Source: Catonia carolina (Eukaryota > Arthropoda > Insecta > Hemiptera > Achilidae). From it: a DNA stretch of 64,000 nucleotides. Below are positions 35,301-41,315 of the stretch, piece by piece. Position 1 is the first letter of the stretch. Each line of letters starts with the position of its first letter. The notes under the pieces are model-generated. The model had not been told where the DNA came from. It saw nothing but the letters and a program-made list of their open reading frames with translations, and searched no databases. The position numbers were made by a program, and so were the translations under genes. The stretch spans positions 1,116,001 to 1,180,000 of the forward strand of contig JAQMRL010000022.1 in assembly GCA_035578175.1 (NCBI GenBank), given 5' to 3'.

Positions 35301-38300
35301 GTGATATTGCATTATTGTCATCAGACTGTATTAACATAGCTTGACGAGCAATAAATAATTCAGCCTGTCTACGTGACCAGGTACCAGCAATTTTCTTCTC
35401 ATTGCCTGAGGAATTACTGGCATCATGGGAATTTATATTCCTGTATTAAACAAAATTATTATTCATAATAATCTATGTGCTACATTAATACTTTCGCATA
35501 CAGAAGTAAATTAACATTATTTATATATTTACTTAGGTACAAGGCTATTTGAGAGCAAGGCTTAATTGGAGCCTAATAGAAAAGCCATATCACAAATTTA
35601 ACTTTTAAACAATCAACTAATATTATTAATACTCAATGCTAAACGAACATGAACACAATAAAGTATTACTTATATACGACCATAGACATGATATAACATT
35701 CTGATTAAGACATCATACTATAGTATTCAGATGAACTAAAGTCCCCTAGCCGTGGGAGTGAGAAAATGCATAATGCTCTCACTCGCACAAGCCATACGTG
35801 CCGTTCCAATAACATTGTATAATTTCACTCATTGTTGTGAGCAAGCGTTTATGCATGCAGTAAACTAACAAGCAAAATAACGACTAGTATGTTTTCAGAT
35901 TTGGAAAACAAAGGTAAAGACCTTTAAGCGCATGCGTAGTTATGGCACATATCTCCCTCTTAGTTGCTCTGCTATGGGATATTAGTTCATCTGATACCTA
36001 TACTACTGCTTCCAGTTGATCGATTTTGATGAAAATGTTTGTGTCATGTCCTCTAGTAGTACCTAACTTAATTTTCAAGTTTCAACTTCGTACGATGTTT
36101 TGTTCTAGAGATATTTTGTTCACACACAGACCAATTGCTAAAAACATGTTTTTTGGGTTCAGGGGGTCTGAGAACTTGTAGATCTGGTGAAAACTCGATT
36201 TCGAAAAATCGACATGTAAAATACTTTCCTTCCTATATATTCATAATGGGCAAGAGAAAGTAAAAATATGACATTACTCAAATAAAAAAATTTAACAATA
36301 CATAAATGAAAATTACACAAACCTCTTATTGGCACCATAGGCTCCTCCAACAAGATTACAATCCTGTAACAGCAAATCCGTTTGTTGGACTACTGAAGAT
36401 GAACAAACATCCATTTCTTCAGTCAGTTCACCAGTCATATCAATACTCGATGAGGACAGATGCTGAAGAGCAGGTTGAGGATGTTGAGGAACAGTACCAA
36501 GTATTAATGAAGATGTTACTGAATTTAAATTAGATTCACTAATAGCATTACTCTGATTTAAATAACTCTGAAATGCTTTACATGTACCAACTAATTGTGA
36601 AAATGCTAACTTGTCAAAAAACAACTGAACTCGTCTCAAAAATACACCTACAATAAAGAAGAAACATTAGAAAATATATCAATAATTATGACCATTAAAA
36701 TAGGAAAAAATCACAAAAATAATAATTATCTCAATTTAAAAGCCTTCTCCAGAGTTCTATTTATGATAAAGCACACTTCTATTTATGATAAAGCACACTT
36801 AACTGTGAAAAAGAAAATAATTTTCAATTCATAATGTATACAAAATACAAAGCCAAAATGAAGGCTCAAAAATATAACACATAAACGTTTTATTAATTAA
36901 TTTACATAATTCAGAAAAAAACCACCAAAATACACACAAGATAACTCTCACCTAATTAAAAAAATCAATAGGCCCTTTCGGATGTCATATACCAATTATG
37001 TTAAAATATAAATGCGTATTATCGGATACAGGGTGACCTCTAAGGGAACGGCTAGTTCCGGCCACTGTAACCGATGGCCTTTTGTTATAGCAAAGGGTAA
37101 CTAGGTTACGGATAAATTGTTTGCCTGTTGCGAAGTAAACCACTTTCAAAAACTTCTTCTACATCTTTTTTCTACAAAGTCGAAGTTTCTTCCATTTCTC
37201 TTCACCTTTATCAAAAGTAATCTCCATTTTTCCCTGTTTTTCCAAATTGAGGATATTGTGGAGTGTCCAATGTTGAACTCCCTTGAAATATCCCTGTTCG
37301 TTTCACCATTTACCAAACAACAAATACACTAATCCCTCGTTACATCAATGCATGCATTCTTTCGTCAGTTTGTCATGACAATACCAAAAATTAAATTGAG
37401 TAGAAATAGATAACATACGATCGGGTTTACAAACTTTAGAGCCCATAATTTTCAAATTTTATCTGGTGGTTTATAAATTTATATTTAAATTTGTATATAA
37501 ATACTTGTTTTTTTTTCGAACTGAAACATTTTTTTTAATAATAATTACATACCTCCAAAATATCCTAATTATTATTTATATTAGTTTTAGTATGGTTATC
37601 TGAAATTAAACGGTCTGCTACATTTGAAGTCTGCTCATAACAGACAGGTGGAGTGTCAAATTATTTACACTCAATCTGTTCGTTGAAGGGCTAAAATAAA
37701 TAGTTTTGTTTCTTATCACATGGTCAGCCAATTAAATGACTGAATCATTTCAGAACAGAAGAGGTAGAGGTGTAAAAGACACTAATCAAAGTTATCTCAT
37801 CTGAAAGTAATGAATTTCATTATACAGCCAGACCCTGTGGTGAATGAAGTGAAGGTGTCATTTGCACAGTGGAAAATATGTGCTTTTCAGAGGGCCCGGC
37901 ATGCAGATAAGCGTACTTTTCCACTCAGTGAGGAAGGCAAAGGTAAACCACCTCACTCCTCGTTTTTACTCGGTAAAACCTTTAGAGGTTCAAACCAGCC
38001 TTTTGGCTGATGACCTAAACAACAATATTTGAAGTAGGTATATCTAGTTTTTGTTTCTATAATATAAAAACAACAAATGATGCTATTGCATGTTCATTGA
38101 ACCCACCGGGTTGGTCTACGTGTAAAATTGACATCGTGAGTCAGCTGACAAACGTTCAGTTTCAAATCCTAATAATGGTATTTACATACACTTTAATACA
38201 AATTTTTGATCAACCCATATTGTTGTGGTCAGCAGGACTAGCATTTATCCCTTGGTCACGGGTTGATTCCCGGTCAGGCCATCACTCAATACAAAAAATA

Positions 38301-40120
38301 AATAAAAAGAAGTTACCTAAAACCTAAACTCACATAAAATTAACAGTAAAAACAATTAATGAGTTCAGTTTACCTATTGGACTACTCTTATTAATAAGAG
38401 GTACAATATTAGCTGGTTCTACAATAAAACGTCCTAAACTAAGAATCGTGTCCATTATACTACCAACATCTTTACTTGCTAAACTAATTAATTCTCTTTT
38501 AAAATTTTCTAGATGTTCAGATATCAATGCATATTTTCCAGATTCTAACACTTCAATTAACTCACTGTATTCCATGTCAGGACACTGTAACAAACAAAAA
38601 TCACAACTTAAAATTTGGTGATAGGGCTACTGAAAAACATTATAATAATAGTCCTACAATAAATAAATATTTAAACTAAAATCTTTTGATACATCAACAG
38701 GATACAACAAAAATATATGGTGGAATTCTCTGACAGGTGCATAGTTATATTACAATAAACCAATGAAATAACTTTGACTGAATCAAAATTAATTGAACTA
38801 CAGTTCAGCCTCTCTAAGTTTGCTCCTAATGTAAACAAATAATGACGTCACTGAGCATGCGCATTATATCAAAATGTGTACACACTGATTAAAAAGTAAC
38901 AACAAAATACTTTCATAAGTATTAAAATACAAAATACTTTTAAAGATACTTTCTAAATGAAATTGTTAGGTCTACATCATATCATGACTGATGTTTTTAA
39001 TACTTTAAGTACTTATAATTTAAAAAATAGCTAACTTAATAGGAATACGACATCCATAAAGTGGTGGAGTGTAGTGTGCACCCTGTAGTAGGTGGCTTTT
39101 GTTTGTTGACAGTAGGAGCAAACTTAGAACGGCTGAACTATAGGATAATTCATGTGATAAGAGATTCCAAAAGTGCTTAGGCAAAAATACTAACTCTAAT
39201 ATAAACAACAGGTACTTACAGCAAGGCCTGAGTAAAGCTCCAATATGGCCCTCACAAGAAGGCATAAAGTAGAAATCAGTAACATATTAACAGTGTTTGA
39301 GATGAGCTTGACAATTCATTAATAATTACTACAATTAATTATCTGACTGATGTGGTAAACCCAAAAATATTGCTTGACATTTTTGGTTGAGGTTCTTAGA
39401 TAAAAGGTACCAATCAGCATTTACAAAATTCTAGCATGAACTACTGGACAAACCCCATCTTATCTGGCACAGTAAAGGTATGAAAGATTGCTTCTCATGC
39501 ATTTTTATGCTCCACTTTTAATATCTACTGCATATTCCTCAGACTACAATGAATGCAGATTATAAATTAATTCATGCTGTTAAGAAGATTGCAGTCATCA
39601 TTAGATACAATAATAAAATTCTAAATATTTATTAACATTCAACTAGTGTGTACAAGCTTACCTGAATCAATTTTAAAATTAACATACAAAAATCTCTTCT
39701 ATGCCGAGGTTCAAGAATAATCGGTGTATTTCCTCCTTCTGTTTCGTTTATTTTACTGAAATCATCGCCCAACTGAAGACTGCTATTTTCTACAGACAAT
39801 AAAAATATTGAAATTAGTTACCGTACTACAATATTTTCTGGGTCAACTATCCAAATTTTAATACCTATCTCACTAATAAACTTACTCTTTGTTTTCAATA
39901 AACAGAATTCTTGAATTAAAATCGACACCGATATTTTATGAGGAGTGATATATTCTTTCAAAGATTGGTTAAGTAATGGTCCACCAAAATGAAATAAATC
40001 TTTTACAGGCATCTTGCTTGAACTTAAGCTAGGACCGGTAGGGAACATGAACTTAATAGACAAATTCAAAATCAAAACATAACCAAACGCGACAACCTTG
40101 GCTTCTGTCTGCTTAGCCAT
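17265..40120 (-). CDS. APC5: Anaphase-promoting complex subunit 5 (complete gene, 14 coding exons)
   Basis: Fourteen exons on the minus strand join in frame to 845 codons plus TAG: 40120-39886, 39789-39662, 38584-38374, 36647-36323, 35440-35239, 33823-33651, 31450-31336, 30143-30015, 28974-28747, 25788-25604, 24452-24215, 22084-21929, 20582-20481, 17375-17265. The protein aligns by eye with animal APC5 (Drosophila ida): EYITPHKISVSILIQEFCLL near the N-terminus (human has WVTPYKIAVLVLLNEM), RRQAELFIARQAMLIQ, YLSYLNCLRVKELCGSIDSL and FRFAALNIAILHAQFE of the Apc5/TPR region, then a TPR array through LVVLSHGSQYDQASALLLFV near the C-terminus. APC5 is a TPR scaffold of the APC/C platform (with APC1 and APC4), a nuclear/cytoplasmic E3 ubiquitin ligase driving mitotic exit. 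Animal APC5 is usually about 740-760 residues; the excess lies in an N-terminal extension (in-frame Met at residues 25 and 37 are alternative starts) and a Ser/Asn/Gln-rich insert in exon 4. A polyA signal AATAAA lies at 17256-17251, only about 10 bases after the stop. Confidence 0.93.
17674..17802. mobile_element. Small MITE with CCTGATTAAAAAGTCA ends
   Basis: Left end CCTGATTAAAAAGTCA and right end TGACTTTTTTAATCAGG form inverted repeats about 130 bp apart. The interior shares CATCAATGCAT, TTTCATCA/TTTCGTCA and TTTGTCATGACAA with 36950-37390. It lies in APC5 intron 13. Confidence 0.55.
17890..18068 (-). repeat. tRNA-derived SINE (minus strand)
   Basis: Same family as 20798-20985: in reverse complement TTTGCCGGCGCATTGGCGTA head, TTTGGTTTGAATCCC box B, GGCACGGCATATTTTCATGC and a GTCTGACGTTAAACC-plus-A tail. 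Confidence 0.8.
18110..18445 (-). pseudogene. Non-LTR retrotransposon 3' end fragment (tentative)
   Basis: On the minus strand a frame from 18345 to about 18115 encodes RCKAKGAMEDRWFHDRERWK then RIVLDLTQENKEEKDDD. A conserved Trp-rich DRxRWxxIV pattern of this kind is found at the C-terminus of RTE-like and related LINE proteins. The RT domain is absent. Confidence 0.4.
18729..20062 (+). mobile_element. mariner-family element, DD41D (rosa-like), 1334 bp
   Basis: 31 bp TIRs with two mismatches (left CAGGGTCTGGCAGATTAAT..., right CAGGGTCCGGCAGAATAAT... in reverse complement), each flanked by TA (18727-18728; 20063-20064). It encloses a transposase pseudogene. It is the most complete DNA transposon in the window, lying in APC5 intron 13 opposite to the gene. 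Confidence 0.92.
18848..19920 (+). pseudogene. mariner transposase pseudogene (DD41D)
   Basis: The N-terminus starts at ATG 18848 (MSWSCEHRAFVIEAYFKNND, helix-turn-helix region) but has in-frame TGA codons near 18957 and 19050 and a frameshift near 19200. From 19210 a 236-codon open frame covers the rest: SSDKAHFHMSGYVNKQNF (first catalytic Asp), MFFQQDGATAHTAR (second) and WPARSPDLPICDYFLWGYLK (third). The spacing between the second and third Asp is 41 residues, the DD41D signature of rosa-type mariner relatives. The catalytic triad is retained but the N-terminal DNA-binding half is broken, so the copy is unlikely to be active. Confidence 0.9.
20481..20582 (-). CDS. APC5: APC5 exon 13 (residues 776-809)
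   Basis: Acceptor TATTTTTAG, donor CTACAG|GTATAT. Encodes NEVINEAISLLDKAKSSYRK and VKETVYLQ (human ENLNEAKNYFAKV...RDVVYFQ). Confidence 0.92.
20798..20985 (+). repeat. tRNA-derived SINE (plus strand, well preserved)
   Basis: Head CCGCATTGGCGCAGTTGGTA, box B GGGTTCGAGTCCC, then GGCATGGCATATTTTCATAC, CATTTCATCCTCATTACAC, GATGCGACGTTAAATAAATA tail. The least diverged copy of its family here; in APC5 intron 12. Confidence 0.82.
21609..21824 (+). other. Unexplained open frame in APC5 intron 12
   Basis: Seventy-one codons, rich in Lys, Arg and Ala (VGVRVYIHKQWEMCAENLRR; KLKAASKQASDPLRSQKLKK), more GC-rich than the intron around it. No family recognised and no splice sites tested positive. Most likely a fragment of an unrecognised repeat. 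Confidence 0.2.
21929..22084 (-). CDS. APC5: APC5 exon 12 (residues 724-775)
   Basis: Acceptor AATTTCAG, donor AAAA|GTAAGT. Encodes QMGLPNQALKLMDQSLLVVL and ALLLFVQCKVASVA (human MFLVAKCQVASAA). Confidence 0.94.
22256..22806. mobile_element. pogo/Tigger-like MITE (551 bp)
   Basis: Left end CAGTAGAATCTCAGTAGTCT, right end in reverse complement CAGTAGAATCTCGGTAGTCC, both flanked by TA. No transposase inside. Subterminal GGATTACTGAAAATGCCGGA-type repeats are present. In APC5 intron 11. Confidence 0.85.
23420..24130. repeat. Interspersed repeat related to 41212-42725 and 45543-46075
   Basis: Starts ACTAGCTGGCCCGAGTAT and near the end has TTTGGTAGAACTCTGTATTT and CCATTTAAAATACTTTAGA, which match the 3' parts of the other two copies. 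The interior is strongly diverged, so the exact extent is uncertain. Confidence 0.5.
24215..24452 (-). CDS. APC5: APC5 exon 11 (residues 644-723)
   Basis: Acceptor ATTTTACAG, donor CAG|GTATTG. Encodes RRAELLLAKGDNEGVMNAVS and SVLTNALSIAIYHYLDYLIA, TPR-type helices. Confidence 0.92.
24971..25143 (+). repeat. Interspersed repeat, inverted copy at 30892-31061
   Basis: TATAGCTTAACGAACTAGAG, AGCACAGAGCCAATTGACTT and GATGACAGCCTAACAAAAAG occur here and in reverse complement at 30892-31061, with one segment missing between. APC5 exons 8-10 lie between these inverted copies. Confidence 0.75.
25422..25480. repeat. 59 bp near-perfect palindrome
   Basis: Arms of 29 bases (25422-25450 and 25452-25480) around one central base; only two mispairs. 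Begins TGCACACTTGCATCCAAAAC and ends with its complement GTTTTGGATGCGAGTGTGCA. Located in APC5 intron 10, about 120 bp from exon 10. Confidence 0.93.
25604..25788 (-). CDS. APC5: APC5 exon 10 (residues 583-643)
   Basis: Acceptor CTTTTTAG, donor ATCAG|GTAAAT. Encodes GEYKLATVVLDHARVMYPN and LYYTQALYQGQWQVAHSAV. Confidence 0.92.
25836..25912 (+). repeat. tRNA-derived SINE head
   Basis: AGGCATAGTGGTTAGGACAC (box A) and GAGTTCAATTCCTGAC (box B) followed by TGCCTGGAAATTCG; its body stops where the RTE element begins. Confidence 0.6.
26400..27313 (-). pseudogene. RTE reverse transcriptase domain
   Basis: Encodes IPKDWKKAIVISLFKKGNRK, NNYRGISLLSNVYKLYSKIL, EQAGFRKGRSCIDDVF, LAFVDYEKAFDKVDRHIL and GLRQGCPLSPTLFNIYADDL. 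The catalytic FADD box reads LWFAVDQVILQE (second Asp position changed), and the frame stops at 26597; thereafter KISFSKTKVMAFVGKDPIQS continues in another frame. Inactive. Confidence 0.85.
27330..28100 (-). pseudogene. RTE apurinic-like endonuclease domain
   Basis: One frame encodes the exonuclease-endonuclease-phosphatase fold: FATWNVRGVKGKEEELM (catalytic Asn), VDLAVITETKKK (Glu), LIGVYAPEE, VIVSGDLNARVG (Asp and Asn), and SDISSDHYLV (SDH). All key motifs are present, so this part looks intact; it runs out of family-like sequence after the SDH motif at about 27330, where the deletion to the RT begins. Confidence 0.85.
28142..28330. repeat. Two SINE fragments abutting the RTE 5' end
   Basis: 28142-28180 on the plus strand matches a SINE tail (GTCGTTAATGACTAAACAGTTGATGC). 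28220-28325 on the minus strand has the tRNA-like CAGTTCCTGGCTGTGGTCTG region of the 10520/57013 family with a diverged head. Confidence 0.5.
28747..28974 (-). CDS. APC5: APC5 exon 9 (residues 507-582)
   Basis: Acceptor TGATTGCAG, donor TTTT|GTAAGT. Encodes FAHKAALWALYGKSEMSALC (human AQKTAIWRLYGRSTMALQQA) and LLLHLDTPDG. Confidence 0.93.
29011..29904 (-). repeat. GGCAAGAGAAAG-family repeat, copy C (full length, inverted)
   Basis: In reverse complement it starts ACTTTCTCTTGCCTATATGA and ends near TTGGCAAGACCACACCAGAT, colinear with copies A and B. It fills almost all of APC5 intron 8 (28975-30014), leaving about 150 bp of other intron sequence. Confidence 0.85.
30015..30143 (-). CDS. APC5: APC5 exon 8 (residues 464-506)
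   Basis: Acceptor TGCTACAG, donor GAG|GTATGT. Encodes LNYLTSLGLQSFAQYAGMTG, aligned with human LPYLASLGIQSLVQQRAFAG. Confidence 0.93.
30273..30365 (+). repeat. SINE-like tRNA-derived fragment
   Basis: ATGGCTAAGCTGGCAAAATA (box A-like) and CTAGGTTCTATTCCTC (box B-like) with a following T-rich segment; diverged. Confidence 0.4.
30500..30592 (-). repeat. SINE-like tRNA-derived fragment (minus strand)
   Basis: In reverse complement, a tRNA-like arrangement with GTCTGGTTTCAAACC as box B. Diverged. Confidence 0.4.
30815..31065 (-). repeat. Interspersed repeat (inverted relative to 24971-25143)
   Basis: See 24971-25143. The left part CAGAAATCAGTTCTGTAAA ... ACACATTTATATATTCTG is also present as a direct copy at 31708-31765, so this family has at least three traces within APC5 introns 6, 7 and 10. 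Confidence 0.7.
31336..31450 (-). CDS. APC5: APC5 exon 7 (residues 425-463)
   Basis: Acceptor TTTTTGCAG, donor AACAAG|GTGAAC. Encodes ALKEAINLAHEAKDNFCLQ and HAQAWLYKL, a TPR-like helix pair. Confidence 0.93.
31575..31645 (+). repeat. SINE tail fragment
   Basis: GCAGTAATTGCAAAACAGTT followed by AGACGTTAAACAAAAAAATA matches the 3' end of the 13552/20798 SINE family; the head is missing. Confidence 0.55.
31780..32185 (+). pseudogene. Non-LTR retrotransposon 3' fragment
   Basis: Plus-strand frames encode RIDGFELWLYRRMLKIPW, KTVLRRLGTEKELFYTIQ, RKMEYLGHIMCEPRYEM, and then in another frame NLHNWFRCTSAEVFRAVVS, a well-known C-terminal signature of insect LINEs. A short GATGATTAATGATGA tandem tail follows at 32173. 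5' truncated, in APC5 intron 6, antisense to the gene. Confidence 0.8.
32756..32788. repeat. Perfect 12 bp stem hairpin
   Basis: ATTAAACACTAT and ATAGTGTTTAAT separated by nine bases, in APC5 intron 6. No other feature explains it. Confidence 0.85.
33122..33440 (+). repeat. tRNA-derived SINE, second family
   Basis: ACCCACCGGGTTGGTCTAGA (box A) and GGTTCGAATCCTAGTA (box B) followed by a TTACTTTTATACAGATTTGA body that runs to TTGCAACGTACACAAATT. The same head occurs at 38098. In APC5 intron 6. Confidence 0.7.
33651..33823 (-). CDS. APC5: APC5 exon 6 (residues 368-424)
   Basis: Acceptor TTCTTTCAG, donor CAAAA|GTATGT. Encodes HYLSYLNCLRVKELCGSIDS and FRFAALNIAILHAQFEQ, among the best conserved stretches of the family. 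Confidence 0.93.
34663..34745 (-). repeat. tRNA-derived SINE head (minus strand)
   Basis: In reverse complement: GTGATTGAGTGGTCAGCAAA, GGTCTGAGGTTCGATTCCTG, then CCAGGTCTGGCATTTTTACA, like 14150-14310. In APC5 intron 5. Confidence 0.7.
35239..35440 (-). CDS. APC5: APC5 exon 5 (residues 300-367)
   Basis: Acceptor TTAATACAG, donor GCG|GTAATT. Contains WSRRQAELFIARQAMLIQ, matching the conserved KQAEFFLSQQASLL block of human APC5, and ends KANPEHAEA (human FNPDFAEA). Confidence 0.93.
35727..35994 (-). mobile_element. MITE with TCAGAYGAAYTAA ends, copy 2
   Basis: Left TCAGATGAACTAAAGTCC, right in reverse complement TCAGATGAACTAATATCC: near-identical TIRs. Inverted relative to 15503-15761. In APC5 intron 4. 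Confidence 0.8.
36000..36261 (-). repeat. GGCAAGAGAAAG-family repeat, copy D (truncated)
   Basis: The reverse complement begins TACTTTCTCTTGCCCATTAT and follows the first ~260 bp of the family (TTTTCACCAGATCTACAAG, CGTACGAAGTTGAAACTTG), ending at TCGATCAACTGGAAGCAGTA. Begins six bases after MITE copy 2. Confidence 0.8.
36323..36647 (-). CDS. APC5: APC5 exon 4 (residues 192-299)
   Basis: Acceptor TTATTGTAG, donor AAGAG|GTTTGT. Begins VFLRRVQLFFDKLAFSQLV (human FLRHMILAYSKLSFSQVF at this place), then a poorly conserved Ser/Asn/Gln-rich insert, likely disordered. Confidence 0.9.
36773..36803. repeat. Short tandem duplication
   Basis: A 24 bp unit containing TTCTATTTATGATAAAGCAC is present twice head to tail. 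Confidence 0.8.
36905..37400. repeat. Repeat related to the 17640-17802 MITE
   Basis: Shares AACCACCAAAATACACA, AAAATCAATAGG, CTTTCGG and TGTCATACATCAATGCAT-type landmarks with 17640-17802 but has a longer, C/T-rich interior. No clear right TIR found. Confidence 0.45.
37625..38030 (+). repeat. Retroposon-like repeat with hairpin end, copy 2
   Basis: Colinear with 10817-11222. Ends CAGCCTTTTGGCTGATGACC and AACAACA. Carries an open frame 37810-38010 (MNFIIQPDPVVNEVKVSFAQ) that is partly conserved with copy 1 but frameshifted there. Confidence 0.75.
38098..38305 (+). repeat. Two adjacent SINE fragments
   Basis: 38098-38200 begins ACCCACCGGGTTGGTCTACG like 33122. 38218-38305 has GTGGTCAGCAGGACTAGC and GGGTTGATTCCCGGTCAGGC like 14150. 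In APC5 intron 3. Confidence 0.65.
38374..38584 (-). CDS. APC5: APC5 exon 3 (residues 122-191)
   Basis: Acceptor TTGTTACAG, donor ATAG|GTAAAC. Encodes CPDMEYSELIEVLESGKYAL and SLGRFIVEPANIVPLINKSS. Confidence 0.9.
38801..39140. mobile_element. TA-flanked MITE (340 bp)
   Basis: Left end CAGTTCAGCCTCTCTAAGTT and right end in reverse complement TAGTTCAGCCGTTCTAAGTT, continuing TGCTCCTA on both sides; TA on each flank. No coding content. In APC5 intron 2. Superfamily probably Tc1/mariner or pogo, by TA and the CAG start. Confidence 0.82.
39662..39789 (-). CDS. APC5: APC5 exon 2 (residues 79-121)
   Basis: Follows a 96 bp intron; acceptor TTGTCTGTAG, donor CAG|GTAAGC. Encodes the segment ending PRHRRDFCMLILKLIQ. 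Confidence 0.9.
39886..40120 (-). CDS. APC5: APC5 exon 1 (residues 1-78)
   Basis: ATG at 40120-40118; donor AAAGA|GTAAGT. It contains the conserved YITPHKISVSILIQEF segment. The residues before MPVKDLFHFGG are hydrophobic and not recognisable as APC5, so translation may really begin at Met25 or Met37. Bases 39902-40001 of this exon are duplicated upstream at 40930-41033. Confidence 0.88.
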
Positions 40121-40929
40121 AAAACGCTTTCAATTGGGGTAAACTCAGGGAGACTTTACGTGCATTGCCTTTATACTGCATAGATGACGGAACAAAAGTA
40201 GCACCATGGGCGTCGGCAAACGTTTGTATTATTATTAGTACAGTGTAATATAATATAATATAAGTCGTATTAAATTTGCCATATAGTAGGTAGCAATCGA
40301 GCACTTACAATTTCGACTTGTTTTTATCGTGTTTTAACACCAGGATATGGTATTTCACACATAATGGGACTGCTAATTTCCAATTTAATACACAATTTGC
40401 TCTTCATCGGCAGGAGAAAACCGGAGAACCAAGTTCTTTGTATTGAAGAATTTTTACTACTACTCATGGAAAACTCTATAAAAACCTTGATGGAAAACAA
40501 CGACCATCTGACGAAAGACTTCCCTTAATCGGTATCAACCAATTCTACTAGAGTACCCGGTCCCTGACAACGTACTTTAAGGTAACACTCATTCCCTTGT
40601 ACATCGAGTGGTTGGAGGGTTGGAAGGGCCTGCCTCACGTCTCGACGGAATATAATTATTCGTCTCTAGGAAAACAGTTTTTATACGTTAGAAAAACAAA
40701 AACGGCAGTCCGCTGCTCGTTCGCTGGTAAAAGGCTATAAATTTGTTCTAAAGCAAACAAAGTATTATAACTTAAAAATCAGCACATTTACAAATTGCGG
40801 TTTTTATGACCTTCTGAACATTAAGCTGGATCTTCTAATTGCAATGTTTCTGCCTTACACAAATTTACGTAGTTGGGTGGCCCTACTAAATATTCTATGG
40901 TTGTATTACGACTCGAATTACGTATTACG

Positions 40930-41033
40930 ACAGAATTCTTGAATTAAAATCGACACCGATATTTTATGAGGAGTGATATATTCTTTCAAAGATTGGTTAA
41001 AATAGTAATGGTCCACCAAAATGAAATAAATCT
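40930..41033 (-). pseudogene. Duplicated fragment of APC5 exon 1
   Basis: Identical to 39902-40001 (part of APC5 exon 1) except for a 4-base AATA insertion, which frameshifts it. Same orientation, about 1 kb upstream of the real exon. Lacks the start codon and donor site, so it is not functional as an exon. Confidence 0.95.
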
Positions 41034-41315
41034 ATAGGTTAGGCTTAAGTTAAATATTGGGATATTGTATAATAATTCTGTTAATAACAAATTACGATAA
41101 ACAATGGAAGGATTTCGACGGTTCCTTTTACACACACGATATTCGGCAGCAACCACCAACGATTTATGTCCCATATAAATTATGGGGGAATATAAGCCTA
41201 TGATATACATAACTAGCATAGTGGACCCGTGCGAATAAATTTTCACAATGTTCGAGGGTTTCAAACCCCTATTATTAAATATATGATTGAAGTAATTAAA
41301 AACTAACTAAACCAT

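Noticed and set aside
36306..36533. Plus-strand open frame of 75 codons
   Set aside because: Antisense shadow of APC5 exon 4, which joins the other exons in frame.
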